Source: an uncultured Haliea sp. (GTDB lineage: Bacteria > Pseudomonadota > Gammaproteobacteria > Pseudomonadales > Halieaceae). Taken from it: DNA of 36,298 nucleotides. The notes beneath the pieces are model-generated. The model worked only from the letters and a program-made list of their open reading frames with translations, did not search any database and had not been told where the DNA came from. The position numbers were made by a program, and so were the translations under genes. Positions 1 through 7,278 of this stretch are shown piece by piece. The DNA lies in assembly GCA_913061145.1 (NCBI GenBank), contig CAJXUQ010000029.1, positions 1-36,298 on the forward strand. Direction: 5' to 3'. How positions within the stretch are numbered: the stretch's first letter is position 1; each line of letters opens with the position of its first letter.

Positions 1-47
1 CTACACGTAAGGAGTCGTCGGCAGCGTCAGATGTGTATAAGAGACAG
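1..47. other. Illumina Nextera i5 adapter (not genomic)
   Basis: The first 47 bases are CTACAC, then the 8-base index GTAAGGAG, then TCGTCGGCAGCGTC, then the Tn5 mosaic end AGATGTGTATAAGAGACAG. This is the layout of a Nextera i5 adapter. The index matches what I recall as S505. The same oligonucleotide appears reverse-complemented at the other end. Short open frames starting in it (peptide MYKRQ...) are artefacts. Genomic sequence begins at base 48. Confidence 0.98.
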
Positions 48-50
48 GTA

Positions 51-68
51 GGAAACAGGGATGTTTCC
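51..68. repeat. Perfect 7-bp inverted repeat next to the adapter junction
   Basis: GGAAACA at 51-57 and TGTTTCC at 62-68 form a perfect stem with a 4-base loop. It lies about 100 bp downstream of the cmoB stop on the minus strand and could be a weak terminator, but no T-run follows. It is only 3 bases from the adapter junction, so a fold-back or ligation artefact is also possible. An 11-bp direct duplication (CCCCGGTCCAG at 139-149 and 150-160) lies in the same gene-free stretch. Confidence 0.4.
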
Positions 69-171
69 TTCAAGCCCCCATGGATGGGTTCACGGCGTGT
101 CCTGCTCGCCCCCCTCCGTCACGCCGCCCGCCACCGCACCCCGGTCCAGCCCCGGTCCAGCCCCATCCGCC

Positions 172-1146
172 TCACGGCGCCCGAGCCGTCACCACAGCCC
201 GCATGGGTGCCGGATACCCCTCGATCGTGCGCGTGGCATCCTCGGGGTCGAGAAAGTCGGCCAGCGACTGGAAACGCATCCACTCGGTCTGCCGCTGTTC
301 TTCCACGCGTGTGATCGAGACATCCACCAGCTTCACATCGCGGAACTTCAGTTTGCGCAGCCAGGACATCAGCGTGTCAGGGCTGGGCAGGAACCAGACA
401 TTGCCCATGCGTGCATAGCGTCCCTCCGGTACCAGGGTGGCGCCCAGTGGCCCGTCGATGACCAGTGTTTCCAGGATGAGCTGCCCGCCGGGACGCAGGC
501 AGTCGCGCAGCGCCTGCACGTGGTCCATGGGCGAGCGTCGGTGATACAGCACACCCATGGAAAACACGCTGTCAAACGCCTGCAAGTTGGCGGGAACGTG
601 TTGAATACCTAGTGGTAACACCCAGACGCCGGGGTGCTGCAGGTATTTCTGCAGTGCCCAGTACTGCACAACAAACAGCGGGGTAGGGTCGATGCCGATC
701 ACCTCCCGAGCACCGGCGCCCGCCATGCGCCAGCAGTGGTAGCCGCTGCCACAGCCGACGTCCAGTACACGGCGGCCATTCAGGTCATCAATGTGGTCCT
801 GCAGTCGCGCCCATTTCCAGTCCGAGCGCCACTCGGTGTCGATTTCCACGCCGAAGAGGTTGAAGGGACCTTTGCGCCAGGGATGCAGGCGCTGCAGGGT
901 CTCGCGCAGTGCCGCGCGCTGGCCCGCATTGAGGCCGGGCTCCAGGCTGGCCCCGACCTGCGAGCGGTCGAGATGTCGGGCGCTGGGGGTGAGGTCCGGA
1001 AGGTCCTCCAGGGCAGCGAGCCAGCGTGGCAGGTCACCGTAGCGTTCAGGCGCAAGACCGGCGGCAAGCTGTGTCGGCAGCTGCTCCGCCCAGACGGCCA
1101 GCTCGCCCCCCTGCCAGCGCTGGATGAGCGGGTCGTAGTCGATCAT
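172..1146 (-). CDS. cmoB: CmoB, tRNA U34 carboxymethyltransferase
   Basis: CmoB transfers a carboxymethyl group from carboxy-S-adenosylmethionine to 5-hydroxyuridine at wobble position 34 of certain tRNAs, giving cmo5U. The 324-residue protein matches the family length and follows E. coli CmoB closely as I recall it. Landmarks are the WRKGPF and TEWRSDWKW blocks, the SAM-type loop LDVGCGSGYH, FSMGVLYHRRSP, LETLVIDG, and the C-terminal SLADFLDP and EGYPAP motifs. The start is ATG at 1146 (MIDYDPLIQRW), which overlaps the cmoA stop in an ATGA junction, so the two are translationally coupled. An in-frame start 11 codons upstream lies inside cmoA and is not needed. The protein acts in the cytoplasm. 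Confidence 0.96.
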   Translation of the reverse strand: MIDYDPLIQRWQGGELAVWAEQLPTQLAAGLAPERYGDLPRWLAALEDLPDLTPSARHLDRSQVGASLEPGLNAGQRAALRETLQRLHPWRKGPFNLFGVEIDTEWRSDWKWARLQDHIDDLNGRRVLDVGCGSGYHCWRMAGAGAREVIGIDPTPLFVVQYWALQKYLQHPGVWVLPLGIQHVPANLQAFDSVFSMGVLYHRRSPMDHVQALRDCLRPGGQLILETLVIDGPLGATLVPEGRYARMGNVWFLPSPDTLMSWLRKLKFRDVKLVDVSITRVEEQRQTEWMRFQSLADFLDPEDATRTIEGYPAPMRAVVTARAP

Positions 1147-1874
1147 TTCAGCGCAATCAGCGAGGCGAAGTTGAAGCACTGGAACCAGACGTCGCAGCTG
1201 CTGAAGCCGGCTTTGCGGCAGCGGTCGCGGTGCTGCTGCAGGGTTTCGCGGCGCAGGTAGCCGTCCAGGGCATCGCGTTTCTGGGCAATTTCCAGGTCGC
1301 TGTAGCCATTGGCGCGCTTGAAATCGTGATGCAGGTCGATGTTGAGGGCATCCAGGCGCGGGTCTTCGAAGGTGACTTTCTCGGAGAGCACCATGATGCC
1401 GCCCGGGCGCAGCCCGGCGAAGATTTGCCCGATGACGGCGTCACGTTCTTCGCGGGCGATAAACTGCAGGGTAAAGTTCAGTACCACCACCGAGGCATCG
1501 GCGATCTGCACATCCTGCAGGTTGCTGCACACGAGATCGACCGGTACCTCGTGGCTGTCGGTATCGATGACGCTGCGGCAGCGCTCCAGCATGGCGGTTG
1601 AGTTGTCGACGCTGATGATCCGGCAGTCGGCGTGCTGCAGGTTCTGGCGCATGGCGAGGGTGGAGGCGCCGAGTGAGCAGCCGAGATCGTACAGACGGCT
1701 GCCCGGCGTGGCGAAACGCCCGGCCAGCAGGCCCGTCATGGCAATGATGGTGCTGTAGCCCGGCACTGAACGACGGATCATGTCGGGGAAGACCTGCGCC
1801 ACGCGGTCGTCGAAGCGAAACGTGGTGGGTTCGGGCACGGGTTGCGCGTAAATATTGTCGCGTGGTTCGGACAC
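1143..1874 (-). CDS. cmoA: CmoA, carboxy-S-adenosylmethionine synthase
   Basis: CmoA makes carboxy-SAM from SAM and prephenate, the donor used by CmoB, whose gene overlaps it by 4 bp. Family signatures are FRFDDRVAQVFPDMIRRSVPG, the SAM loop YDLGCSLGASTL, VVLNFTLQF, SEKVTFED, HHDFKRANGYSDLEI and WFQCFNFASLIA. The start is uncertain. GTG at 1874 gives 243 residues beginning VSEPRDNIYA, which matches the usual CmoA N-terminus and the 247-residue E. coli length. ATG at 1919 would add 15 residues unlike the family. Neither start has a strong ribosome-binding site. The gene is divergent from the aminotransferase at 1981. Confidence 0.95.
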   Translation of the reverse strand: MSEPRDNIYAQPVPEPTTFRFDDRVAQVFPDMIRRSVPGYSTIIAMTGLLAGRFATPGSRLYDLGCSLGASTLAMRQNLQHADCRIISVDNSTAMLERCRSVIDTDSHEVPVDLVCSNLQDVQIADASVVVLNFTLQFIAREERDAVIGQIFAGLRPGGIMVLSEKVTFEDPRLDALNIDLHHDFKRANGYSDLEIAQKRDALDGYLRRETLQQHRDRCRKAGFSSCDVWFQCFNFASLIALK

Positions 1875-1980
1875 GGGGATGGCTGCCTGGCGCTGCTGCA
1901 AGTGGCGGGATTTTATCATGGATGTACTTGCCGCCCGAATAGCGCACAATATCGCGCGCTGAAACGGTTGGAGCTGGAGC

Positions 1981-2919
1981 ATGAAAGGTACGCACGAATA
2001 TGCGGGGGATCCGCGCAACGAGACGATTCTGATTGATATCAACGGCACGATTTATCCGCGTGCTGAAGCACGGGTTTCGGTGTTCGACTCGGGATTTATC
2101 CTCGGCGACGGGGTCTGGGAGGGGCTGCGCGTTGAAGGCCATACGGTCCTCTTCCTGGAGCGTCATCTGGAGCGGCTGTTCGAGGGCATGAAGACCCTGG
2201 ATTTTCAACCGGATTTCAGCCGCGAAGAACTGGCGGCGCGACTCTACGCAGTGCTCGCGGCCAACGGCATGAGCGACGGTGTGCACATCCGCCTGATGGT
2301 GTCGCGGGGCGTGAAGGCAACCCCCTACCAGGATCCGCGCATGACCATCACGCCGCCCACTGTGGTGATCATCCCCGAGTACAAGCAGGCGCTGCCCGAG
2401 GTGGTGGAAAAGGGCGTCAGACTGTACACGGTGTATGTGCGCCGCGGTTACTCGGACGTGCAGGACCCGACCCTGAATACCCACTCCAAGCTGAATTGCA
2501 TCGCGGCCTGCATACAGGCGACTAAGGCCGGTGCCGATGAAGCGCTGATGCTGGACCCGCATGGCTTCGTCGCCACCTGCAACTCCACGCACTTTTTCAT
2601 CGTGCGCCGGGGCGAGATCTGGACGTCAACGGGGGACTACTGCCTGGACGGTATCACCCGTGGCAAGGTGCTGGAGATGGGGCGTGAGCTCGGCCTCACG
2701 GTGCGCGAAACCAATTTCACGCTCACGGATGTCTACAATGCGGAGGAAGCCTTTGTGACGGGAACGTTTGCCGGCCTGGTGCCGGTGACGGAAGTCGATG
2801 GCCGCCAGATTGGCGAGCCCGGTGCAGGGCGCCCGATGATCCAGCGTCTGCAGGCACAGTACCGGGAAACTGTCGCCCGCTATATCGCCGGCCCCGGCCA
2901 GCAGCACCCGCGGGGCTAG
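1981..2919 (+). CDS. Class IV PLP aminotransferase (branched-chain/D-amino-acid type)
   Basis: A 312-residue fold-type IV PLP enzyme of the IlvE/D-alanine transaminase/aminodeoxychorismate lyase superfamily. Visible motifs are RVSVFDSGFILGDGVWEG (residues 31-48), the catalytic lysine K170 in NTHSKLN, the PLP-contacting glutamate in DEALMLD (about 188), and GITRGKV (224-230). Substrate cannot be read from sequence; it is close to the branched-chain group but not clearly IlvE. The ATG follows a GGAG ribosome-binding site. The stop lies 4 bp before the sulfotransferase-like gene, so the two are very probably one operon with linked functions. A GITRG motif fits a transaminase better than a lyase. 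Confidence 0.88.
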   Translation: MKGTHEYAGDPRNETILIDINGTIYPRAEARVSVFDSGFILGDGVWEGLRVEGHTVLFLERHLERLFEGMKTLDFQPDFSREELAARLYAVLAANGMSDGVHIRLMVSRGVKATPYQDPRMTITPPTVVIIPEYKQALPEVVEKGVRLYTVYVRRGYSDVQDPTLNTHSKLNCIAACIQATKAGADEALMLDPHGFVATCNSTHFFIVRRGEIWTSTGDYCLDGITRGKVLEMGRELGLTVRETNFTLTDVYNAEEAFVTGTFAGLVPVTEVDGRQIGEPGAGRPMIQRLQAQYRETVARYIAGPGQQHPRG

Positions 2920-2923
2920 TCGG

Positions 2924-3691
2924 ATGGAGACACTACGACTGGCCATGTGGTCTGGCCCGCGCAACATCAGTACGGCATTGATGCGCGCATTCGAGAATCG
3001 GCCCGACTGCGCCGTGGTGGATGAGCCGTTCTATGGCTACTACCTCAAAGCCACCGGGCTGGACCATCCCGCCGGGGATGCGGTCATGGCCAGCATGAGC
3101 TGCGACTGGCGTGAAGTGGCGCGGCAATTGTGTGAAGAGCTGCCTGCGACGGCGGATCCGGGCGCCTGCACGCTGTTCTATCAGAAGCACATGACCCAGC
3201 ACATCCTGCCGGCCATGAACATGGCGTGGACCGATCAGCTGGTGAACTGCTTCCTGATTCGCGAGCCGCGCAGGATCATTGCGTCCTATGCCCGGGTGCG
3301 ACCGGAGTTCGCGCTGGAGGAGCTGGGTTTCCCGCAGCAATGGGATTTGTTCCAGCGGGTTGCCGACCGGCTGGGCACGGCGCCGCCGGTGGTTGACTCT
3401 GCCACCACACTGGCCGACCCGGAAGGTGTGCTGCGTGCGCTTTGCACACGCGTGGGCATTCCCTTCAGCAGCGCCATGCTGCAGTGGCCCGCGGGTCGCC
3501 GTGACAGCGACGGCGTTTGGGCGCCTCACTGGTACGCGGCGGTCGAGGCCTCAACCGGCTTTCAGGTCGTGAACGAACTGCCCCTGTCCGAGGTTGAACT
3601 GCCCCCGGCCTGCGAGGCAATGTGCGAACAGGCCGAGGCGATCTACGCGAAACTGATCCCGCATGCGCTGGGCCGCGAGGCCCGGGCCTAG
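2924..3691 (+). CDS. Sulfotransferase-fold protein
   Basis: A 255-residue P-loop protein. The N-terminal strand-loop-helix MWSGPRNISTALM (residues 8-20) matches the 5'-phosphosulfate loop of PAPS-dependent sulfotransferases. LIREPRRIIASY (111-122) matches the 3'-phosphate-binding segment, with R113 and S121 in place. No signal peptide or membrane segment is seen, so it is cytoplasmic. It is expressed with the upstream class IV aminotransferase (4-bp gap) and meets the NUP gene tail to tail, the two TAG stops sharing one CTAG. Substrate is unknown. A kinase-like or non-catalytic P-loop role cannot be excluded. Confidence 0.8.
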   Translation: METLRLAMWSGPRNISTALMRAFENRPDCAVVDEPFYGYYLKATGLDHPAGDAVMASMSCDWREVARQLCEELPATADPGACTLFYQKHMTQHILPAMNMAWTDQLVNCFLIREPRRIIASYARVRPEFALEELGFPQQWDLFQRVADRLGTAPPVVDSATTLADPEGVLRALCTRVGIPFSSAMLQWPAGRRDSDGVWAPHWYAAVEASTGFQVVNELPLSEVELPPACEAMCEQAEAIYAKLIPHALGREARA

Positions 3692-4749
3692 CGGGAAGGG
3701 ATGGTGCCTGCGTGCTGCTCCCAGTCGGCCAGTAGCGCGTCGATAACCTTCCTGCCCACCTGGTAGGCGTTTTCCAGAGCCGCGTCCAGGCCGGCATAGC
3801 TGTCATGCTGCTCCTCCAGCAGGTAGGCCGCGGCGGATTTCCCGGGCGGTGGCAGGGTGAAATTGGAGGCGGTGCGCAGCACCATGACCCGGTTCTTGTC
3901 GACCTTGCCGGCTGCGTGCAGGTAGGTCAGCGACTGAAACGTGCCGGTATCCTCCATGGCCGAGCTGACAAACTCACCCTGGCCATCGGTCCAGTACTTG
4001 ACCCAATCATTGGCCCAGTCATTGAGCATTTCACCGTGCCAGAAGGTCATGGCGGCCAGTTGGTCACCCTTGATCACCCGCGGTGGCTGCTGGCCCACAG
4101 GATAGTCCACATAGGGGGCGCGCGCTTCCTTGAGCGTGGGGTGATCGGGCAGTTGCATGTCTTTGGTCAGCGCGTAGGCCCAGTTCACCAGGCCTGTGTT
4201 GAGCCGGAACACCTCGCCCAGGTTGTAGCTCTTGCGCGCTGTGTCATTCGGCCCCTGGCTGAACAGCGGAAAGTAGCCATGGCGCCAGGACTCGGGAATT
4301 TCCCGCGTATCGATTTCATGCGCGAGGTCGCCGTCGACCAGCCACTCTGCCCAGGCCACCGAGCCCAGTGACGCGTCCGCCGGGTCGAAGCCGGAAATGC
4401 CTGCAACCAGCCAGTAGGCCCGGCTCAGGTCGAAGCGCGGGTCCAGGCCCAGAGCCATCACACTGGCGGCGGCGTTGGCGGTGCCCATGCCGGTCACAAT
4501 CCCCAGCACACCTGATTCCAGGTTCATGTGAATGTCGTGGTGCATGTGCGGTGCGGGAAACCGGGTGTCCAGCGGGACGCGCTCATACCAGCGCTGGAAC
4601 TCGCCGGCCTTGTCTCCGGTGTCAGCGTCGGTTTCGAACATGGTCACAACGACCACTTTGACGGGAATGGGGCCGGTGCCGGCCTCTTCAGCCGCTGCCG
4701 GTCCCGCCAGCGCGGCGATGAACAGGGTCAGCAATGCGAATTTCATCAT
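3688..4749 (-). CDS. NUP-family purine nucleoside protein, exported
   Basis: A 353-residue protein of the purine nucleoside permease (NUP) family. It has a signal peptide (MMKFALLTLFIAALAGPAAA, cleavage near residue 20) and then a soluble body with the GMGTANAAASVMALGLDPRFD block and the AGISGFDP segment that resemble nucleoside phosphorylase folds. I see no transmembrane helices after the signal peptide, so transport as such is doubtful. A periplasmic nucleoside-binding or nucleoside-cleaving protein is more plausible (inference). It lies downstream of and in the same direction as the TonB receptor gene, with a 117-bp gap. The start is the first of two consecutive ATGs, with GAGGA 12 nt upstream. 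Confidence 0.85.
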   Translation of the reverse strand: MMKFALLTLFIAALAGPAAAEEAGTGPIPVKVVVVTMFETDADTGDKAGEFQRWYERVPLDTRFPAPHMHHDIHMNLESGVLGIVTGMGTANAAASVMALGLDPRFDLSRAYWLVAGISGFDPADASLGSVAWAEWLVDGDLAHEIDTREIPESWRHGYFPLFSQGPNDTARKSYNLGEVFRLNTGLVNWAYALTKDMQLPDHPTLKEARAPYVDYPVGQQPPRVIKGDQLAAMTFWHGEMLNDWANDWVKYWTDGQGEFVSSAMEDTGTFQSLTYLHAAGKVDKNRVMVLRTASNFTLPPPGKSAAAYLLEEQHDSYAGLDAALENAYQVGRKVIDALLADWEQHAGTIPSR

Positions 4750-4784
4750 GGTGAATGGGTGTCCTCGTTGGAGCGAAAATTGGC

Positions 4785-4810
4785 GGCGCCGAACGGGCAG
4801 TTCGGGCGCC
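4785..4810 (-). terminator. Stem-loop between the TonB receptor and NUP genes
   Basis: GGCGCCGAAC at 4785-4794 can pair with GTTC-(G)-GGCGCC at 4800-4810, a 10-bp stem with one bulged base and a 5-base loop. It lies in the 117-bp gap between the receptor stop and the NUP start, in their direction of transcription. There is no T-run. It may be an attenuator, an mRNA-stabilising hairpin that sets different expression of the two genes, or incidental. Confidence 0.35.
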
Positions 4811-4866
4811 AGCCTGCCAGGGAAGCGGGCCGGGGAGGGAGCCGCCGGCCGCTTGCCCTGACGCGT

Positions 4867-7026
4867 TCAGAACACGCTGGACAGCGACAGCCCCCAGACG
4901 CGTGGCTCGTTGGTGAAGCCGGTCAGGTTATTGAAGTCGATGGCCCCCTGCACGTTTTCCTCATCGGTGATGTTGCGGCCAAACAGGGCGACTTCATAGC
5001 TGCCATCCCGAAGGCGCCAGCCAAGACGCAGTCCACCCTCAAACTGGCCATCGGTGACGAACTCCACCGCGTCGTACAGGAACAGCTGGGTGTCGCCCTG
5101 GTAGGACCAGTCAGTGAAGGCAAACACTTCCGACTCACGGCCCACGGGCATGCGCCAGGAGGCACTGAAGTTGAACGTGGTTTCCGGTGCCTGGGGGAAA
5201 GGATTGCCGTCTACAGCCACCAGCCCATTGGCATCAATGGGGTTGAGGACTGTGCAGGCACCGCTACCGCAGGGGGCTACGCGCAGGTTGCTGTCGTTGA
5301 TTTCCGTGTCCGCATAGCCGGCGCCGAAGGTGAGCGACAGCGTGTCAGTCACCGCCCATTCCACGTCCAGTTCGCCGCCCATACCGGTGCCCTGATCGGC
5401 GTTCACCAGCTGGATGGCGTTGTTGCTGCCACCCACTGCCGTAAACTGGATATCGTCCACTTCATAATAGAAAAGCGCAGCGTTCAGGCGCATGCGACCT
5501 GCCAGATACTCTGCCTTGTAGCCGAGTTCGTAGGAGGTCACGGTCTCGGAGTCGGCGATGGAGGGCGCGGCACCAAAGGCGACGTCGCGGCCCTGGATGG
5601 TGGGCGCGCGGAAGCCGGTCCCCACTTTCGCCCAGTACAGCGATGCGTCATCCGCCGCAAAGGACAGTGCGAGGTCACCGGTTACCTGGTCGTCAGATAC
5701 GCTCTCCTCAAAGCCGGGTGCGAAGAAGTCCTTCTCGTCATCGGTCCAGCGCAGGCCCGCAGTCAGCGTCCAGGCCTCGGTGAGTGCGTAGTCGGCCTGG
5801 CCAAAGACGGCAAAGGAGGTGTTCTCGTGCGTCACCGTCGTCGCCGGCACGAAAAACGGGCTGGTTTCGACGTCCAGATCGGAGTCGAAATAGAACAGTC
5901 CGGTTTGCCAGTTCAGCCGCTCACCGCTGTTGCTGGCCAGACGGAATTCCTGGGTGAACTGTTGTACATCCGCTGCATCCTGCGTTTGCGACGGGAAGGG
6001 AATGAAGCCTGGGCCCATGAAGGGCAGGAACGAGGCACCAAAGCCGCCATCGATGTCGCCAAGGCTGCGGCCTTTGGCGTCTTCTCCGGCGGTGATGGAG
6101 GTGAGCGTTACCGTATCGAAAGCGTATTCCAGCTTGAGGTTGAGGCCCGTATTCCGGTATTCCTGCGGGTTGTTGTCGCCCTCGTCAAAAAATACGGTGT
6201 CACGGATGTAGTTTTCATTCAGGCGGTTGCTGCCGGTGTCGAAAATATTCGCGCGAAACACCGCGGCCGTGCCGTCAAGATCCCGATGGTGCGCGCCCAG
6301 CAAAGCGCTCAGACGGTCGTTGGGTTCGAACAGCAGGAAACCTTTCGCGGCTTTCTCGATGAATCCGCCGAGCGCATCGCCCTCGCCGGTGAAGCCATTG
6401 TCGATCCAGTCCCCGCGGCTCTGGTAAAGCACGGCAATGCGGCCGGCGACCGTTTCTGTCAGGCCACCGCCGACGGCACCTTCAAAATTCAGAGTCTCCA
6501 GCTCACCGATATCCACCTTGGCGCGGCCCTCGAATTCCTGGGTCGGCTTGCGGGAGTCGAATTTGACGATGCCGGCCGTCGTGTTCCTGCCGAACAGTGA
6601 ACCCTGGGGGCCACGCAGAACCTCTACCTGTTCGATGTCGAACAGCGGGAAGCTCTTCAGGACCACGTTTTCCTTCACGACGTCGTCCATGATGATGGAG
6701 ACGGGCTGTGAGGCGGCGAGGTCGAAGTCGATATTGCCGAGGCCACGGATGTAGAAGCGCGGCGCTACCCGACCATTGGAGGATTCCACATACAGGCCGG
6801 GGACCCGGGCAGAAAGGCCCCGGATATCGGCACCGCCTTCAAAAATGGCGCTGAAGCGCTCCCCGGACAGAGTGGCAACGGAGAGAGGTACGTCGAGCAG
6901 GCTCTGCTCCCGCTTCTGTGCCGTCACAATGATTTCTTCCAGCTGCGCCATGGCCGGGGCGGTTGCAGTGGTGGCTGCGGCGATGGCTGCCGTGAGGACC
7001 AACCGGGATACGGTTATGCGCTTCAT
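4867..7026 (-). CDS. TonB-dependent outer-membrane receptor
   Basis: A 719-residue receptor. The signal peptide ends at AMA (residue 27). It is followed by a TonB box (EEIIVTAQKRE, 30-40) and a plug domain with VLRGPQGSLFGRNTTAG. A 22-strand-type barrel follows, ending in aromatic Phe (SLSSVF), as expected for BAM-dependent insertion. Ligand specificity is not encoded in any motif I recognise. The neighbours (NUP protein, purine-type deaminase, phosphoribosyltransferase, AzgA permease) suggest purine bases or nucleosides. The start ATG has a clear AGGAGA ribosome-binding site about 8 nt upstream. The promoter must lie in the 252-bp divergent region shared with the deaminase gene. Confidence 0.94.
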   Translation of the reverse strand: MKRITVSRLVLTAAIAAATTATAPAMAQLEEIIVTAQKREQSLLDVPLSVATLSGERFSAIFEGGADIRGLSARVPGLYVESSNGRVAPRFYIRGLGNIDFDLAASQPVSIIMDDVVKENVVLKSFPLFDIEQVEVLRGPQGSLFGRNTTAGIVKFDSRKPTQEFEGRAKVDIGELETLNFEGAVGGGLTETVAGRIAVLYQSRGDWIDNGFTGEGDALGGFIEKAAKGFLLFEPNDRLSALLGAHHRDLDGTAAVFRANIFDTGSNRLNENYIRDTVFFDEGDNNPQEYRNTGLNLKLEYAFDTVTLTSITAGEDAKGRSLGDIDGGFGASFLPFMGPGFIPFPSQTQDAADVQQFTQEFRLASNSGERLNWQTGLFYFDSDLDVETSPFFVPATTVTHENTSFAVFGQADYALTEAWTLTAGLRWTDDEKDFFAPGFEESVSDDQVTGDLALSFAADDASLYWAKVGTGFRAPTIQGRDVAFGAAPSIADSETVTSYELGYKAEYLAGRMRLNAALFYYEVDDIQFTAVGGSNNAIQLVNADQGTGMGGELDVEWAVTDTLSLTFGAGYADTEINDSNLRVAPCGSGACTVLNPIDANGLVAVDGNPFPQAPETTFNFSASWRMPVGRESEVFAFTDWSYQGDTQLFLYDAVEFVTDGQFEGGLRLGWRLRDGSYEVALFGRNITDEENVQGAIDFNNLTGFTNEPRVWGLSLSSVF

Positions 7027-7149
7027 GAGTAGATCTCCTGAATGATCGGGATGGATTCGTTAGTTACTGGCTTGCAGAGCGCAAATGGGGTCTGGTGCCC
7101 GCGGGTGGCCTTGACGGCGCATAGGGCGAAATTTACGCTGTTGAGTTCC

Positions 7150-7161
7150 GGGCTGCAGCCC
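7150..7161. repeat. 12-bp perfect palindrome
   Basis: GGGCTGCAGCCC is a perfect palindrome in the divergent region, 10 bp from a second palindrome. It may be half of a composite operator or simply GC-rich chance. Confidence 0.3.
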
Positions 7162-7171
7162 CGCGTGGGAA

Positions 7172-7185
7172 AAATACCAGTATTT
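7172..7185. promoter_or_regulatory. Candidate operator AAATAC-CA-GTATTT
   Basis: A perfect 6+6 bp dyad with a 2-bp centre, AAATACCAGTATTT, in an AT-rich patch of the otherwise GC-rich divergent region. The size and symmetry suit a dimeric repressor of GntR or LacI type, but I do not recognise the regulator and none is encoded nearby. Confidence 0.4.
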
Positions 7186-7261
7186 GACCATGTTCAATCG
7201 CCCGCAACGCTGGCGACAGGCGTTGGAAACCTCGATTCTGGTCGGTACCCCGACGCGACGG

Positions 7262-7269
7262 GGAGGAGG
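7262..7269 (+). promoter_or_regulatory. Ribosome-binding site deciding the TTG start
   Basis: GGAGGAGG lies 9 nt before TTG at 7279. Translation from this TTG gives a clean signal peptide (MKLFYAVFVLGVLV), whereas upstream in-frame starts give a non-conserved, non-secretory extension. Confidence 0.7.
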
Positions 7270-7278
7270 AGTTCTGTC

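Larger units (their letters stand above)
7027..7278. promoter_or_regulatory. Divergent control region, receptor/deaminase
   Basis: 252 bp without a gene between the TonB receptor (minus) and the exported deaminase (plus). It holds two palindromes described separately (7150-7161 and 7172-7185), a GTCGG-TACC-CCGAC hairpin near 7240-7253, and the ribosome-binding sites of both genes. I could not fix convincing -35/-10 pairs. Shared control of the two transcripts is likely from the arrangement. Confidence 0.6.

Noticed and set aside
33-314. Short frame starting MYKRQ
   Set aside because: It starts inside the sequencing adapter; the rest overlaps the 3' end of cmoB in the wrong sense.
4528-6600. 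690-codon open frame on the plus strand
   Set aside because: It is antisense to the well-supported TonB receptor and NUP genes, has no ribosome-binding site or recognisable domain, and is the expected by-product of high third-position GC.
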